A stretch of DNA of 64,000 nt, from contig NZ_JAEACT010000002.1 of NCBI RefSeq assembly GCF_021432385.1, positions 310,001-374,000 of the forward strand, in the 5' to 3' direction. Positions 26,942 to 36,158 of this stretch are shown here, piece after piece. The notes beneath the pieces are model-generated. The model did no database searches. It was not told the origin of the DNA and was given only the letters and a program-made list of their open reading frames with translations. The stretch is from Clostridium hydrogenum. GTDB lineage: Bacteria > Bacillota > Clostridia > Clostridiales > Clostridiaceae. Each line of letters begins with the position of its first letter. The stretch's first letter is position 1. Both the position numbers and the translations under genes were made by a program.

Positions 26942-27205
26942 ATGAGTAAAAAAGCTTCATCAATAAATGCTGAAAAGGCAAAACCCTCAAAATCAATTGG
27001 GGCTAAAGATGAACGTATTTTAAAAATTAGAGAAAAATCAGGATACATGACACTGAAACTTACAAACTACATACTTTATATTGCTGTAATTATCCTATTC
27101 TTTACAAGAGCAAGCATGGCAGCTTTATTTATATGTGTTTCACTAGTAATAGTACAATTCTTATCATCTATTCTCTTTGCAAGTTACTACTCAAAGAGAA
27201 TATAA
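26942..27205 (+). CDS. Small membrane protein, unknown
   Basis: An 87-residue protein starting MSKKASSINAEKAKPSKS, with AAGGGGG upstream. The first 45 residues are charged and Lys-rich; the remaining 40 form two membrane spans joined by a short loop (FTRASMAAL). The basic N-terminus should be cytoplasmic. No family is recognised. Palindrome P3 starts five bases after the stop. Confidence 0.6.
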   Translation: MSKKASSINAEKAKPSKSIGAKDERILKIREKSGYMTLKLTNYILYIAVIILFFTRASMAALFICVSLVIVQFLSSILFASYYSKRI

Positions 27206-27209
27206 ACTT

Positions 27210-27401
27210 ATTGCGAAGTAAGAGCATTCTGGAACATTAAATAACATCAATAAATCTAAGAGGAATATTCTCAAAATCCTAAGAACTTTCAATAACTCAC
27301 TAACGTTCAAACAAATTGAAAGCTCTAAGGCTTTTAAGAATATTCCTCTAAGATTTATAAGATGTTATTTAAATCGTTCCAAAACGCTCTTACTTCGCAA
27401 T
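27210..27401 (+). repeat. Large palindrome P3 directly after a stop codon
   Basis: ATTGCGAAGTAAGAGCATTC ... CGCTCTTACTTCGCAAT, 192 bases; apex CAATAACTCACTAACG then AAATTGAAAG. Nearly identical to P5 at 48434. Confidence 0.9.
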
Positions 27402-27560
27402 TACAGTGGTTTAAGTGAAGAACACATACCAGGGGTTTGGGCGTCAGCCCATTAAGATTATTAAACCTATAATACTAATTTCTAGTGCTACATTTAAAAA
27501 AGATATATTAATCAGAAATATTAGCGTGCCTACGGAATTTTAGGCTAGTGCAGAAAATTT
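27402..27560 (+). repeat. Tail module following P3
   Basis: TACAGTGGTTTAAGTGAAGAACACATACC, GGGGTTTGGGCGTCAGCCC and CGTGCCTACGGAATTTTA; inverse copy at 10330-10481. Region 27561-27627 is AT-rich filler. Confidence 0.75.
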
Positions 27561-27627
27561 GATCTTTTACCAAATAATATGTTAGAAGCTGCTAATTAGT
27601 ATATTAATTGATGAACTTATTTAAACA

Positions 27628-27939
27628 TTGTGAAATAAAGATGTAGTGGATTAATCAAAGAACCTTTGGTAGGTGTAGAGAAAAAATGATGTTAGGGAAT
27701 AGTGGCGAAAAAATTTCTAAAATAAAATTGTATACAACTTAGTGGGAAATTTTTCAAAGCTTTAGAGCTTTAGATTGTCTGAGCATCTTTTTGCGAGTTA
27801 TCGAAAGCTCTTAAGCTTTGAAAAATTTGCCGCTTAATTTTATTAATTTTATTTAGGATTTTGAGCCGCTATTCACTAACATCATTTTTCTACACCTGCC
27901 AAAGGTTCTTTGATTTTGCACTACACTTTGCTTCGCAAT
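27628..27939 (-). repeat. Giant palindrome P4 directly after a stop codon
   Basis: A 312-base palindrome, ATTGTGAAATAAAG ... CTTTGCTTCGCAAT, with arms containing AATCAAAGAACCTTTGG and its complement and TGATGTTAG/CTAACATCA. Apex GATTGTCTGAGC then GCGAGTTATCG is in minus orientation, as is the gene it follows (27949). Confidence 0.88.
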
Positions 27940-27948
27940 ATTTAACTA

Positions 27949-28200
27949 TTATCCCCTAAGTCCATTGGCTTGACGTTCCATATTCTCTATAACAACATCA
28001 TAAATTTCGCCCAAAGAAGCACAATATTCAAGTACCTTCCATGGTATGTTGGTATGAAAATGAATTTTGATCATTTCTTCATCACCAACAGCAAGTAAAC
28101 AGTCACCTTCAATATTTTTTGTGATATATTCATTGATATTGTCCTCGGAAAGATCATGTCCTTCAATTAATAATTGTGTATCAAATTTGTATTCAAGCAT
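27949..28200 (-). CDS. Stand-alone DAK/DegV-linked phosphatase-like domain
   Basis: An 83-residue protein resembling part of the C-terminal domain of YloV-type DAK proteins (FakA): YKFDTQLLIEGHDLSEDNI, CLLAVGDEEMIKIHFHTNIPWKVLEYCASLGEIYDVVIENM. In FakA this region accompanies the kinase that phosphorylates fatty acids. The kinase (DAK2) domain is missing, so this is a free-standing domain or a remnant; a clean ribosome site (AAAGGAG) and a proper ATG argue for expression. It lies 27 bases after the pepF gene and may be co-transcribed. Confidence 0.75.
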   Translation of the reverse strand: MLEYKFDTQLLIEGHDLSEDNINEYITKNIEGDCLLAVGDEEMIKIHFHTNIPWKVLEYCASLGEIYDVVIENMERQANGLRG

Positions 28201-28227
28201 ATTTTTTTCTCCTTTATCATTTCCACA

Positions 28228-30006
28228 TCATAGTTTACAAGTATAACTTATAAATTTTTCAATATCACTTTCAATAAGCTTTAATGAATTTCTCCAAAAG
28301 TCTATTGAGTGAACATCTATATTCATTATTTTTGCAGCATCAGCAATATTCTTCGTACTTGTTTCACTTAAAAATATATCATATTGTTTAACAAAACTTT
28401 GTCCGTTCTTTATAAATTCAGCATATAAACCTTTTGAAAACAATACCCCAAAGGAATAAGGAAAGTTTAAAAATTCATTACCAGCCATAAAATATCCAGC
28501 CTTATTCATCCACATATAAGGATGAATAGTTTCTATTTCAATACTGTCTCCATAGGCTTCCTTCATGCAATTAGCCATTAACTCATTTAATTCGTCAACA
28601 GATAAAGCACCAGATTTTCTTTTTTCGAATAGCTTATTTTCAAATAAATAACGACCATAAAAATCTACTAAGTAATACAAAGTGTCAGAAATACTACTTT
28701 GTAAAATTGTTAATGCTTCATCAACCGGCAACTTTTCAATCAATCGATTATTTAATATAGTTTCACAAAAAACCGACGCAGTTTCTGCAATAGGTGTAGG
28801 ACATTCAGTATTCAGCATTGTTTGTGTATAAAATTTAGAACCATGATATGCATGTCCTATCTCATGAGCTAATACGCTAACATCAATAAATTTTTCATTA
28901 AAATTAGTCATTATGCGAGCTTCTTGTATTGGGAAAACATCTACTTCTAATCCAAAATCACCCTTGCCCTTTCTTACTTCAGCATCAATCCACTTATTTT
29001 CAAAAACCTTTCTTGAAAAGTTAGAAAGTTTTTCACTGAAATTTTCAAAACTAGATACTATTAAATCCTTAGCTTCTATATATGATACTTTAGTGTTGTT
29101 ACCTCCAATAGGGGCATATATATCATAAAAAGGAAGCGCCTCTTTATATCCTAATACTTCAGCTTTTTTTCTATAAAACTCACGAAGCATCGGCAAACTT
29201 TCTTTTATTGCCGACATCATAACATTTAAAGTTTCAACATCCATTCTTGAATTAATGAGTACTTTTTCTAATGGTGATTTGTATCCTCTCATTTCATAGA
29301 CAGTTATTGCTTCACCGCTAATTCCATTTATACATTTAGCACAGGCTTTTGATATACTTTTACATAAATCAGCTTCTTTAAAATAAGCAGCCTTTCTTAA
29401 AGAATTATCTTCATCATACATCATATTTTTCAGTTCAGAAATCGTTAATCTTTGTACTTTGCCTCTAATGGTAATATCCTCCGTGGTAGTTGATATTAAT
29501 TCCATATAGTATTTTTCCCAAGCTCTAGAGCCTGAATTTTGCATCTTGGAAATAATTAATTCTTCTTTTTCACTTAATAAATATTTTGATTTTAGCAAAA
29601 GTTCTTTAAGATAAAATTTGTGTTCTAATATATATTCCGTTTTATCCATTATTTCATCTAAAGCTTTAAGTTCTATAAGCCATCTGCTAAAGCCTATAAA
29701 AACTTCAGTTAGTTCAGAGTTTTTATCCTCAACCTCATCAAAAATATTTGCCGCTTCAATATTCTGAAAATCAGCATTCATAATTAAATATGCGTAAGTA
29801 GATATCTTAAAATATATTTTTTTATATTCATTAATAAGTCTTAAAAATTCTTCAATTTTATATGCCGCATTTGCATAATTTTCAAAGTTATTCTCATTTG
29901 CTTTTTTTATATGCTCTATATAATTATCAAGCTGTTTCATATCATTTTTAAAATTCTCAGAATCAAATGAGGTATAGATATTATTTAAATTCCACGTTAA
30001 ATCCAT
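28228..30006 (-). CDS. pepF: Oligoendopeptidase F (M3 metallopeptidase)
   Basis: A 592-residue zinc peptidase of the M3B family that cleaves peptides of about 7-17 residues in the cytoplasm. The zinc motif HEIGHAYHG is at residues 381-389 with the third ligand in ECPTPIAETASVFCE. The long helical N-terminal region and the C-terminal FPYSFGVLFSKGLY segment are typical. No signal peptide. Start ATG with GAGGAGA. Length is as usual for the family. Confidence 0.95.
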   Translation of the reverse strand: MDLTWNLNNIYTSFDSENFKNDMKQLDNYIEHIKKANENNFENYANAAYKIEEFLRLINEYKKIYFKISTYAYLIMNADFQNIEAANIFDEVEDKNSELTEVFIGFSRWLIELKALDEIMDKTEYILEHKFYLKELLLKSKYLLSEKEELIISKMQNSGSRAWEKYYMELISTTTEDITIRGKVQRLTISELKNMMYDEDNSLRKAAYFKEADLCKSISKACAKCINGISGEAITVYEMRGYKSPLEKVLINSRMDVETLNVMMSAIKESLPMLREFYRKKAEVLGYKEALPFYDIYAPIGGNNTKVSYIEAKDLIVSSFENFSEKLSNFSRKVFENKWIDAEVRKGKGDFGLEVDVFPIQEARIMTNFNEKFIDVSVLAHEIGHAYHGSKFYTQTMLNTECPTPIAETASVFCETILNNRLIEKLPVDEALTILQSSISDTLYYLVDFYGRYLFENKLFEKRKSGALSVDELNELMANCMKEAYGDSIEIETIHPYMWMNKAGYFMAGNEFLNFPYSFGVLFSKGLYAEFIKNGQSFVKQYDIFLSETSTKNIADAAKIMNIDVHSIDFWRNSLKLIESDIEKFISYTCKL

Positions 30007-30146
30007 TAATAAACATCTCCTCTATAAAAACATTATTAACTTTAAGGCTTCATCTAATTTTTATCTACATATTTAAACCACTCCCAGTGTTTTTACTTAG
30101 TATGTTATTAATGGATTTATAATTAACTGCTTGTATAATATACCTG

Positions 30147-30570
30147 TTGATACATACGCGTCAAGTATATAATTTTTCTAGTTACAGCTATGACCCTAAT
30201 GTTGAAGAAACATTAAACAAGAATGGATTTCTTAAAAGCTCTTCTGCAATAACCGCAAAGTTAATATATTCAGGTGAGTTAAAAACCCATCTTTCAACTG
30301 CAATAAATCTAAAACATCCGGCTTGTTCAGGATTGAAAGACAAGGAAGTATCTGTTCCAGGGCATACAAAAGGGCATACTTCTTATTTGGTCAATGCAAA
30401 AGAACATCCAATTCTTATAGCTGGTGATGCATGCTGTATCAGTTTAAGTATGGAGAAAGGCGTTGGTCCTTCAGGTTCAGATGTGACACTTGTACAAAGA
30501 TCATTTGAAAGAATTATGCAGTTTCTTAAAAATAATCCTGAGGTAAAAGTATAGATGGGACACGAATGGG
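30147..30570 (+). pseudogene. Metallo-beta-lactamase-fold hydrolase, C-terminal relic
   Basis: The reading frame from a TTG at 30147 holds the second half of an MBL-fold hydrolase: PGHTKGHTSYLV and LIAGDACC carry a zinc His and the bridging Asp. The N-terminal HxHxDH motif is missing. Near the end the frame reads KV-stop-MGHEW, which suggests that a Tyr codon became TAG before the last zinc-binding His. The GGGGCTGTCGCAC repeat starts immediately after. Not functional. Confidence 0.75.
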
Positions 30571-30647
30571 GCTGTCGCACTAGGATTATTTAATACGTAA
30601 CTTAAAATTATTGCGAACCAACTTATAATTGGAATTTGTCATTATGG

Positions 30648-31673
30648 TTAAGAATCTATCATAGAATCCTCTTTTTTATCTAGATTAAATACTTTCCAAG
30701 CAATTAAGGATACAATCCAAACTAGTGCAAACATTCCAACAAGAATATATCCCATTACACCAAAATCTAAGTTTTGTAGCCAAGCCCAAAAGCCTCTATT
30801 TAAACCTTCTTCTTGCGCAAACACCTGTCCAACTTCTATAATACTTATAACTCCCGCTGCTAGTATAGAAAGACTAGTGATAGTTATATTATAGTATACT
30901 TTTTTCAATGGTGAAGTAAGCACCCATTGGTATGCTGTAGACATAAAGAAACCATCTAATGTATCCATAAGGCACATACCCGAAGTAAATAGAATAGGAA
31001 AAGCTATAACGGCAGTCCATGGTATCCCTTGAGCTGTTGCAGATGCTGATGTAGCCAAAACCGCTATTTGTGTGGCTGTATCAAATCCAAGCCCAAATAA
31101 AAAACCTATAATATAAATATGCCAATTTTTATTAGCAATACCAAGCAAATGATTTATTGCACGATTTACACGACCTTTATCTGATCTCTCAAGACTTTCA
31201 TCTGTATATGTACCATTTCTCATTTCTTTAAAAGTTTTTATTATATCCCTTAACATAATGAAATTAACAATGGCAAGAAGCAGAAGAAATATTGCTGAAA
31301 TAATAGTACCTATCACACCTCCAACCGCTTGAAATTGTGGCATTGCCTTCTTTGCCCAGTTAACTGCAAAAATTGTTACTATTCCCATAATGATAACTAC
31401 CGTAGAATGACCTAATGAAAAGAAAAATCCAGCTCCTCTAGTTTTTCCACCCTGTTGAACAAGTTTTCTAGTCATATTATCAATGCATGCTATATGATCA
31501 CAATCAAATGCATGTGCAAGTCCAAAAGTCAAAGATACAACTGCCATTCCAAGAAGTGTTGGAAATTTAAAAACTCCAGTTGAAAGAAATATCAATCCGC
31601 AAACAAATATAAACATTACAAATGATCCATACTTTATTGCATCTGCTTTCCAACGAAAATTATTAGTATTCAT
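30648..31673 (-). CDS. NiCoT-family nickel/cobalt permease
   Basis: A 341-residue membrane protein with eight spans. The NiCoT signatures are present: GLAHAFDCDHIACIDN in span 2, FFFSLGHSTVV in span 3, and GFLFGLGFDTATQI further on, whose His/Asp residues bind Ni2+ or Co2+ (HoxN/NixA/NhlF family). It likely supplies nickel for hydrogenase or urease, or cobalt for B12. Start ATG with GGAAGG. A hairpin lies upstream between it and the HxlR relic. No NikR-type site was recognised. Confidence 0.92.
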   Translation of the reverse strand: MNTNNFRWKADAIKYGSFVMFIFVCGLIFLSTGVFKFPTLLGMAVVSLTFGLAHAFDCDHIACIDNMTRKLVQQGGKTRGAGFFFSLGHSTVVIIMGIVTIFAVNWAKKAMPQFQAVGGVIGTIISAIFLLLLAIVNFIMLRDIIKTFKEMRNGTYTDESLERSDKGRVNRAINHLLGIANKNWHIYIIGFLFGLGFDTATQIAVLATSASATAQGIPWTAVIAFPILFTSGMCLMDTLDGFFMSTAYQWVLTSPLKKVYYNITITSLSILAAGVISIIEVGQVFAQEEGLNRGFWAWLQNLDFGVMGYILVGMFALVWIVSLIAWKVFNLDKKEDSMIDS

Positions 31674-31729
31674 AAAACCATCCTTCCTCTATTATCTTCT
31701 AACATATAAAATATTAAAAATCAAAAATA

Positions 31730-31775
31730 ATACCACAAAAGTTGATAAGCATATACTAATCAACCTTCGTGGTAT
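31730..31775 (-). terminator. Hairpin between HxlR relic and NiCoT gene
   Basis: AATACCACAAAAGTTGAT pairs with ATCAACCTTCGTGGTAT; on the minus strand it is followed by TATTTTTGATTTTT. Probably ends transcription of the HxlR relic. Confidence 0.65.
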
Positions 31776-31877
31776 CTATTAAAAGTAATACATGTATTTA
31801 ATTTTATTATACAAAATATATGCTCTCGCAGCATGTAGTTAATAATACTATAATAACCTTAACTTGTAAATAGTAAT

Positions 31878-32084
31878 TTATTTTTTAATATGTTTATCAC
31901 CCCATTTACTCATAAACTCAAGAATCGGTATTAATGTCATTCCTTCTTCTGTTAAGGAATATTCAACTTTAGGTGGGACTTCATTATACTGTTCTCTATG
32001 AATTAAATTGCTAATTTCTAATTCTTTTAACTGTGAACTTAATGTCTTATGTGAAATAGGCTCTAAGTTCTTCCTTGTTAGCAT
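31878..32084 (-). pseudogene. HxlR-family regulator lacking its N-terminus
   Basis: The 68 residues cover the recognition helix and wing of an HxlR winged helix: ISHKTLSSQLKELEISNLI and PPKVEYSLTEEGMTLIPIL. The family is about 100-110 residues; the first 35-40, with the CPV..GGKW segment, are absent and the codons before the ATG do not restore them. Upstream, GTATGCACTTA resembles the leader of the intact HxlR gene at 44938, consistent with an internal deletion. It is divergent from a flavoprotein gene, the usual HxlR target. Confidence 0.75.
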
Positions 32085-32175
32085 ATAACAAATAAGTGCA
32101 TACTTACTTACTTTTTTATAATGATATATAATTCATAACATAAAGTTATTAAACATGCAAATGGAGGTAAAATTA

Positions 32176-32826
32176 ATGAAGGTAATAGCAATTAACGGTA
32201 GTCCTAGGAAAAATAAAAATACAGCTACTCTCCTTAATAATGTACTGGAGGGAGCAGCTTCACATGGTGCTGAAACAGAGCTTATTCATCTTTATGATTT
32301 AAATTATAAGGGTTGTATAAGTTGTTTTGCTTGTAAATTAAAAAATGGTAAAAGTTACGGTAAATGTGCCTTAAAAGATGACTTGGCACCCATTCTTGAA
32401 AAAATCTCAACCGCCGATGCAATTATTCTTGGTTCTCCAATATACTTGCACTCAATTACTGGAGCTATGAAATCTTTCCTAGAGAGACTTGTTTTTCAAT
32501 ACCTAGTTTATGACCACGATCATTCAAGTCTTTTTCAAAGGAAAATACCTGTTGGATTCATTTATACAATGAATGTAACCAGCGATCAATTTAAAGCTGG
32601 ATATGAAGCCGAACTTAAATCTATTGAAACATATATAAAGAAAACATTTGGTTCTTTTGAGGCTTTAATTGCTAATGATACGTATCAATTTGATGATTAT
32701 TCAAAATATGTTGCACCATTATTTGATGAAAAGAAAAAGAGAAAAGTTAAAAAAGAACAATTCCCCAAGGACTGTCAAAATGCATTTGATATGGGAATAC
32801 GATTAGTTGAACAATCCAACATATAA
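32176..32826 (+). CDS. Flavodoxin-like NAD(P)H-dependent FMN oxidoreductase
   Basis: A 216-residue flavoprotein of the NADPH-dependent FMN reductase/iron-sulfur flavoprotein fold. The FMN phosphate loop is INGSPRKNKNTATLL and the second flavin contact is ILGSPIYLHSITGAMKSFLERL. Cys residues in GCISCFACK resemble the ISF cluster motif, but one Cys is spaced too far, so an Fe-S cluster is doubtful. ATG at 32176 has GGAGG eight bases upstream. Divergent from an HxlR relic. Confidence 0.88.
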   Translation: MKVIAINGSPRKNKNTATLLNNVLEGAASHGAETELIHLYDLNYKGCISCFACKLKNGKSYGKCALKDDLAPILEKISTADAIILGSPIYLHSITGAMKSFLERLVFQYLVYDHDHSSLFQRKIPVGFIYTMNVTSDQFKAGYEAELKSIETYIKKTFGSFEALIANDTYQFDDYSKYVAPLFDEKKKRKVKKEQFPKDCQNAFDMGIRLVEQSNI

Positions 32827-32867
32827 AAATTGCAAATACCAAGCTTCTCCTCGCAAATTACAATTTG

Positions 32868-33092
32868 AATCAGAGTAGAGAGTAAAGAGTAGAGAGTAGA
32901 GTGATGGTTGATTTTTCTCCACTATCGCTACGAAAAATCTCAAAACTTATTTTTTTTATTGCTGCGCAATCGCGCCATACATGGCGTTCAGCGAAGCTGA
33001 CACCATTTAAGTTTAAGATTTACCTAAGCAACGCGAAAGGCAAATCATCCTTCTTTGTACTCTGTACTTTGTACTTTGTACTCTGCTCCAAA
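32868..33092. repeat. Mosaic repeat C5
   Basis: GAGTAGAGAGTAAAGAGTAG array, CTCCACTATCGCTACGAAAAATCTCAAAACTTA, a CAGCGAAGCTG hairpin, and a (GTACTTT)n-like right array TGTACTTTGTACTTTGTACTCTG. Very like C2. The rest of 32827-33229 shows nothing else. Confidence 0.75.
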
Positions 33093-33229
33093 AATTGTAA
33101 TTTAATAGTATACATTTGATATTAGTAATTTCAACATTTCAAGTAGTTCCTCCATAAGCAGTATTGATTCTATACATATCTTTCTATATAATGAACATAA
33201 ATAATATAGAAGAAGAGGCTGATTAGCAT

Positions 33230-33847
33230 ATGAAGTATAATGTAAAATTATTAAGGCAAGAAAATTACAAGCCAACCTTTTGGTCTGGAGGCATGGCTAC
33301 AGAACTGACAACATATCCTCTAAATTCTGATTTTGCCAGTAGAAATTTTTTATGGAGGTTAGGAGTTGCTAAAATTGACATAGCAGAATCTACCTTTAGC
33401 AGCCTGCCAAAGGTTTCACGCAAATTCATGGTTATAGAAGGAATGATAACTCTCGACCATGAAGGTAAATACAAAAAACTACTTAATCCCTTTGAGCAAG
33501 ACAAATTTATGGGTGATTGGAAAACTAAAACTTATGGCAAAGCTTCTGTTTTTAATTTAATGACTATGGGAAATTATGATGGTGAATTACTTCATCTTAA
33601 TATTAGTCCTTATAACCAATTAAAATTCGAATATAAAACTCCATCAAATAAAAATTTAGTTGCAATTTGTTTTTACACTGTAAATGGTGGATTTAATTCT
33701 AATATTGATGGTAAAGCTTTTGAAACTGTTAAAAATGATTTGATTTTAATTAACTGTGTAAATTCAGGATATACTCATGAATTTATGCTTTCTAACAATA
33801 CTTCAGAAATTACTAATATAGTAGTAAGTATAATTTATCTAACTTAA
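33230..33847 (+). CDS. HutD/Ves-family cupin protein
   Basis: A 205-residue double-cupin-like protein. The N-terminal WSGGMATELTTYP and RNFLWRLGVAKID, followed by STFSSLP and RKFMVIEGMITLDHEGK, match the HutD/Ves family, of unproven role (linked to histidine use in proteobacteria, and to cold-responsive Ves in E. coli). No hut genes are nearby, so the histidine link is not supported here. Start ATG with AGAGGCTGA. Monocistronic. Confidence 0.85.
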   Translation: MKYNVKLLRQENYKPTFWSGGMATELTTYPLNSDFASRNFLWRLGVAKIDIAESTFSSLPKVSRKFMVIEGMITLDHEGKYKKLLNPFEQDKFMGDWKTKTYGKASVFNLMTMGNYDGELLHLNISPYNQLKFEYKTPSNKNLVAICFYTVNGGFNSNIDGKAFETVKNDLILINCVNSGYTHEFMLSNNTSEITNIVVSIIYLT

Positions 33848-33915
33848 AATTACTTTTGCATAAGAAATCAGCTTATTATATATCCTTAATCCCCAAATAC
33901 TATTTTTTATTAAAC

Positions 33916-34314
33916 TCACTTATTCTTTAATAAATCCCTGATTTCTTGAAGCAGTAAAACCTCTTCAGATGGTTTAACTTCTTCTGTAACAGCTTCAGCT
34001 TTCTTTTCTTTCTTAAACTTATTTATTAACTTTATAAACAAAAAAATAGAAAATGAAATAATTAAAAAATCAATAATATTTTGAATAAAGCTCCCATAAT
34101 TAAGAGTAACTGCCGGTACGTTCCCATGTGGTCCCTTAATTACAAACTTTAAATATGTAAAATTAACCCCACCTGTTAAAGCGCCTAATATTGGCATAAT
34201 GATGTCATTTACCATAGATGTGACTATTTTTCCAAAAGCACCACCTATAACAACACCAACAGCTAAATCCACTACATTTCCCTTTATTGCAAACTCCTTG
34301 AACTCTTTAAGCAT
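33916..34314 (-). CDS. mscL: Large-conductance mechanosensitive channel
   Basis: A 132-residue channel subunit. The amphipathic N-terminus [37 protein letters not shown] is the MscL signature; a periplasmic loop of about 40 residues and span 2 ([19 protein letters not shown]) follow, then the cytoplasmic helix ending [13 protein letters not shown]. It opens under membrane tension to release solutes on osmotic downshock. Length is typical. Single gene. Confidence 0.97.
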   Translation of the reverse strand: MLKEFKEFAIKGNVVDLAVGVVIGGAFGKIVTSMVNDIIMPILGALTGGVNFTYLKFVIKGPHGNVPAVTLNYGSFIQNIIDFLIISFSIFLFIKLINKFKKEKKAEAVTEEVKPSEEVLLLQEIRDLLKNK

Positions 34315-34445
34315 AGCATCCTTCTTCTTTCAATTGATTTAAATACCTATTTAAAAGTGACTCATTGAAAGCAATCACCTTCATTTCCTTCCCTTATTAT
34401 AAAATATGATATACATATAGATAAATTATTATACTAAAACAAAAT

Positions 34446-34490
34446 AGGTGCTAGCATAAAATGCATAAATTATGCACTAAGTGAGCACCC
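34446..34490 (-). terminator. Terminator of the RiPP operon
   Basis: GGTGCT/AGCACC outer stem around a TGCATAATTTATGCA palindrome, followed on the minus strand by ATTTTGTTTT. It lies 16 bases after the last ABC gene. Confidence 0.7.
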
Positions 34491-34505
34491 TTTAAATTTA
34501 TATTT

Positions 34506-36158
34506 CTATTCAATATCTTTGCTTCCAACTAAAATTGATTTATTTGCTATTGATTGAGTAGCATAATCATGGCTAATCAAAATAACTGTTTTATCTATTT
34601 CCTTTAAACTTTCAAGAATAACCCGCTTGTTATTAGGATCAATAGCAGAAGTTCCTTCATCAATCATAATAATTTTTGAATCACTTAAGAATGCCCTTGC
34701 CAAGCAAATTCTCTGGGCTTGTCCCCCTGATAATCCACGATATCCACTTCCAACCTTTGTATCAAGCCCTTTGTCTAAACTTTCAACAAAATCAAGTACA
34801 GCAGCCTTTTTAAGTGCTTTTTTCATATCCTCATCACTAGCCTTTGAATTAGCAATAATCAAATTCTCCCGAATTGTTCCAGTAAATACATTATTACATT
34901 GAGGAACATATGAAAATGATTGTTCACTATTTGAATTCATATTAAAAAAAATACTACCCGACAATGGATGATAAAGTCCCAATATTATTTTCATAAGCGT
35001 TGTCTTTCCTACTCCACTATCCCCTTCCAAAAGAACTTTATCATTCTTATGAATATCGAAATCTAAATATTTTAACACAGCTTTCAAATTTTCTTCCTTA
35101 CTATCATAATTTAATTTATAAGAAAATGATAAATCATAGCCTTTTATTATAGTATCACTATTTTCGTCCGCTTTAAATTTTTGAAATATACACTTATTGC
35201 AATTATCCTCTTCCAAAAGGAACTTAGTAATTCTATTATAGCTTGTTTGTGCTTGAACAGATTCTTTTTGAATTATTGGTGCAATATACAATGGCCAATT
35301 AAAAGAACTTGAAAGCGTTATAAATCCAAGCAATCCTCCAATCTTCATAGAACCAATTGATATAAAATACACCCCTATAAATATCCAAGCAGCCATGCAA
35401 ACATATGTAATTAAAGAAAAAAGGGATGATAAAAAGGCCGTCATTTTTGCTTGTTTAAATTTTTCGTGGCTGTAAATACACGCCTGCTTGCTAAACTTTT
35501 TTTGAAGTATATCATATGCTTTGGATAATTTTATAAGTGGAAGCTTATTAAAAGTTAAAAGAATACCTTGCCTTATTTGCTCCTGCAATTTTTGAATTTC
35601 ACTTGCATTTTTCATAAGTTGCTTTTCAATTATTTTAGGAAGAAAAAAGGAAATCGTTGAAAAAACCATAATTATAATTGTAAGCTTGCAAGAGACCTGT
35701 ATACCAAACAAAATCGCCAAGCAAAATCCAGCTATACCAGTAACGGCATTTATGACACATCTTTGATAAAAACAAGAAACTCTATTAACATCCGAATCTA
35801 CAATTGTCATCCACTCTCCATCACTCAAAGCCTCAACCTTTAAATAATAATTAGTATTCATCTTTAACAACAATCTATCTTTGAATTTTTTTTCAACCCT
35901 TAAAGTATTTTGAACAGATACTTTTTTTATAATATAATATGAAGCTGCATTAAGAAATACTGTAATTATACTAATAACAAATAGATAAATCTTATGACTA
36001 TTCATTTCATTCTTTCCTTGAAAAAGCATCTGTATGCAGTTTGCAATGATATAATTATAAAGCGAAATAATTATAGAAGATATATAAATTAATAATCTAT
36101 GGAATCTATTAGGTTTCACAGCATCATAAATTTTAAAAATCGAGTTACTCTTTTTCAT
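34506..36158 (-). CDS. ABC exporter half-transporter of the RiPP operon (canonical NBD)
   Basis: A 550-residue fused membrane/ATPase protein. About six spans occupy residues 15-290. The ATPase domain has Walker A GDSGVGKTT, signature LSGGQAQR, Walker B IIMIDEGTSAID and switch His in ISHDY. There is no N-terminal C39 peptidase, so it does not trim the leader itself. The ATG at 36158 has GGAGG eight bases upstream and the gene overlaps the previous one by 14 bases. With its neighbour, whose signature motif is degenerate, it should form a heterodimeric exporter for the modified peptide or an immunity pump. Confidence 0.9.
   Translation of the reverse strand: MKKSNSIFKIYDAVKPNRFHRLLIYISSIIISLYNYIIANCIQMLFQGKNEMNSHKIYLFVISIITVFLNAASYYIIKKVSVQNTLRVEKKFKDRLLLKMNTNYYLKVEALSDGEWMTIVDSDVNRVSCFYQRCVINAVTGIAGFCLAILFGIQVSCKLTIIIMVFSTISFFLPKIIEKQLMKNASEIQKLQEQIRQGILLTFNKLPLIKLSKAYDILQKKFSKQACIYSHEKFKQAKMTAFLSSLFSLITYVCMAAWIFIGVYFISIGSMKIGGLLGFITLSSSFNWPLYIAPIIQKESVQAQTSYNRITKFLLEEDNCNKCIFQKFKADENSDTIIKGYDLSFSYKLNYDSKEENLKAVLKYLDFDIHKNDKVLLEGDSGVGKTTLMKIILGLYHPLSGSIFFNMNSNSEQSFSYVPQCNNVFTGTIRENLIIANSKASDEDMKKALKKAAVLDFVESLDKGLDTKVGSGYRGLSGGQAQRICLARAFLSDSKIIMIDEGTSAIDPNNKRVILESLKEIDKTVILISHDYATQSIANKSILVGSKDIE

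Noticed and set aside
31730..31775. NikR operator for the nickel/cobalt permease
   Set aside because: The dyad does not match GTATGA-N16-TCATAC and has a terminator-like T-rich tail.
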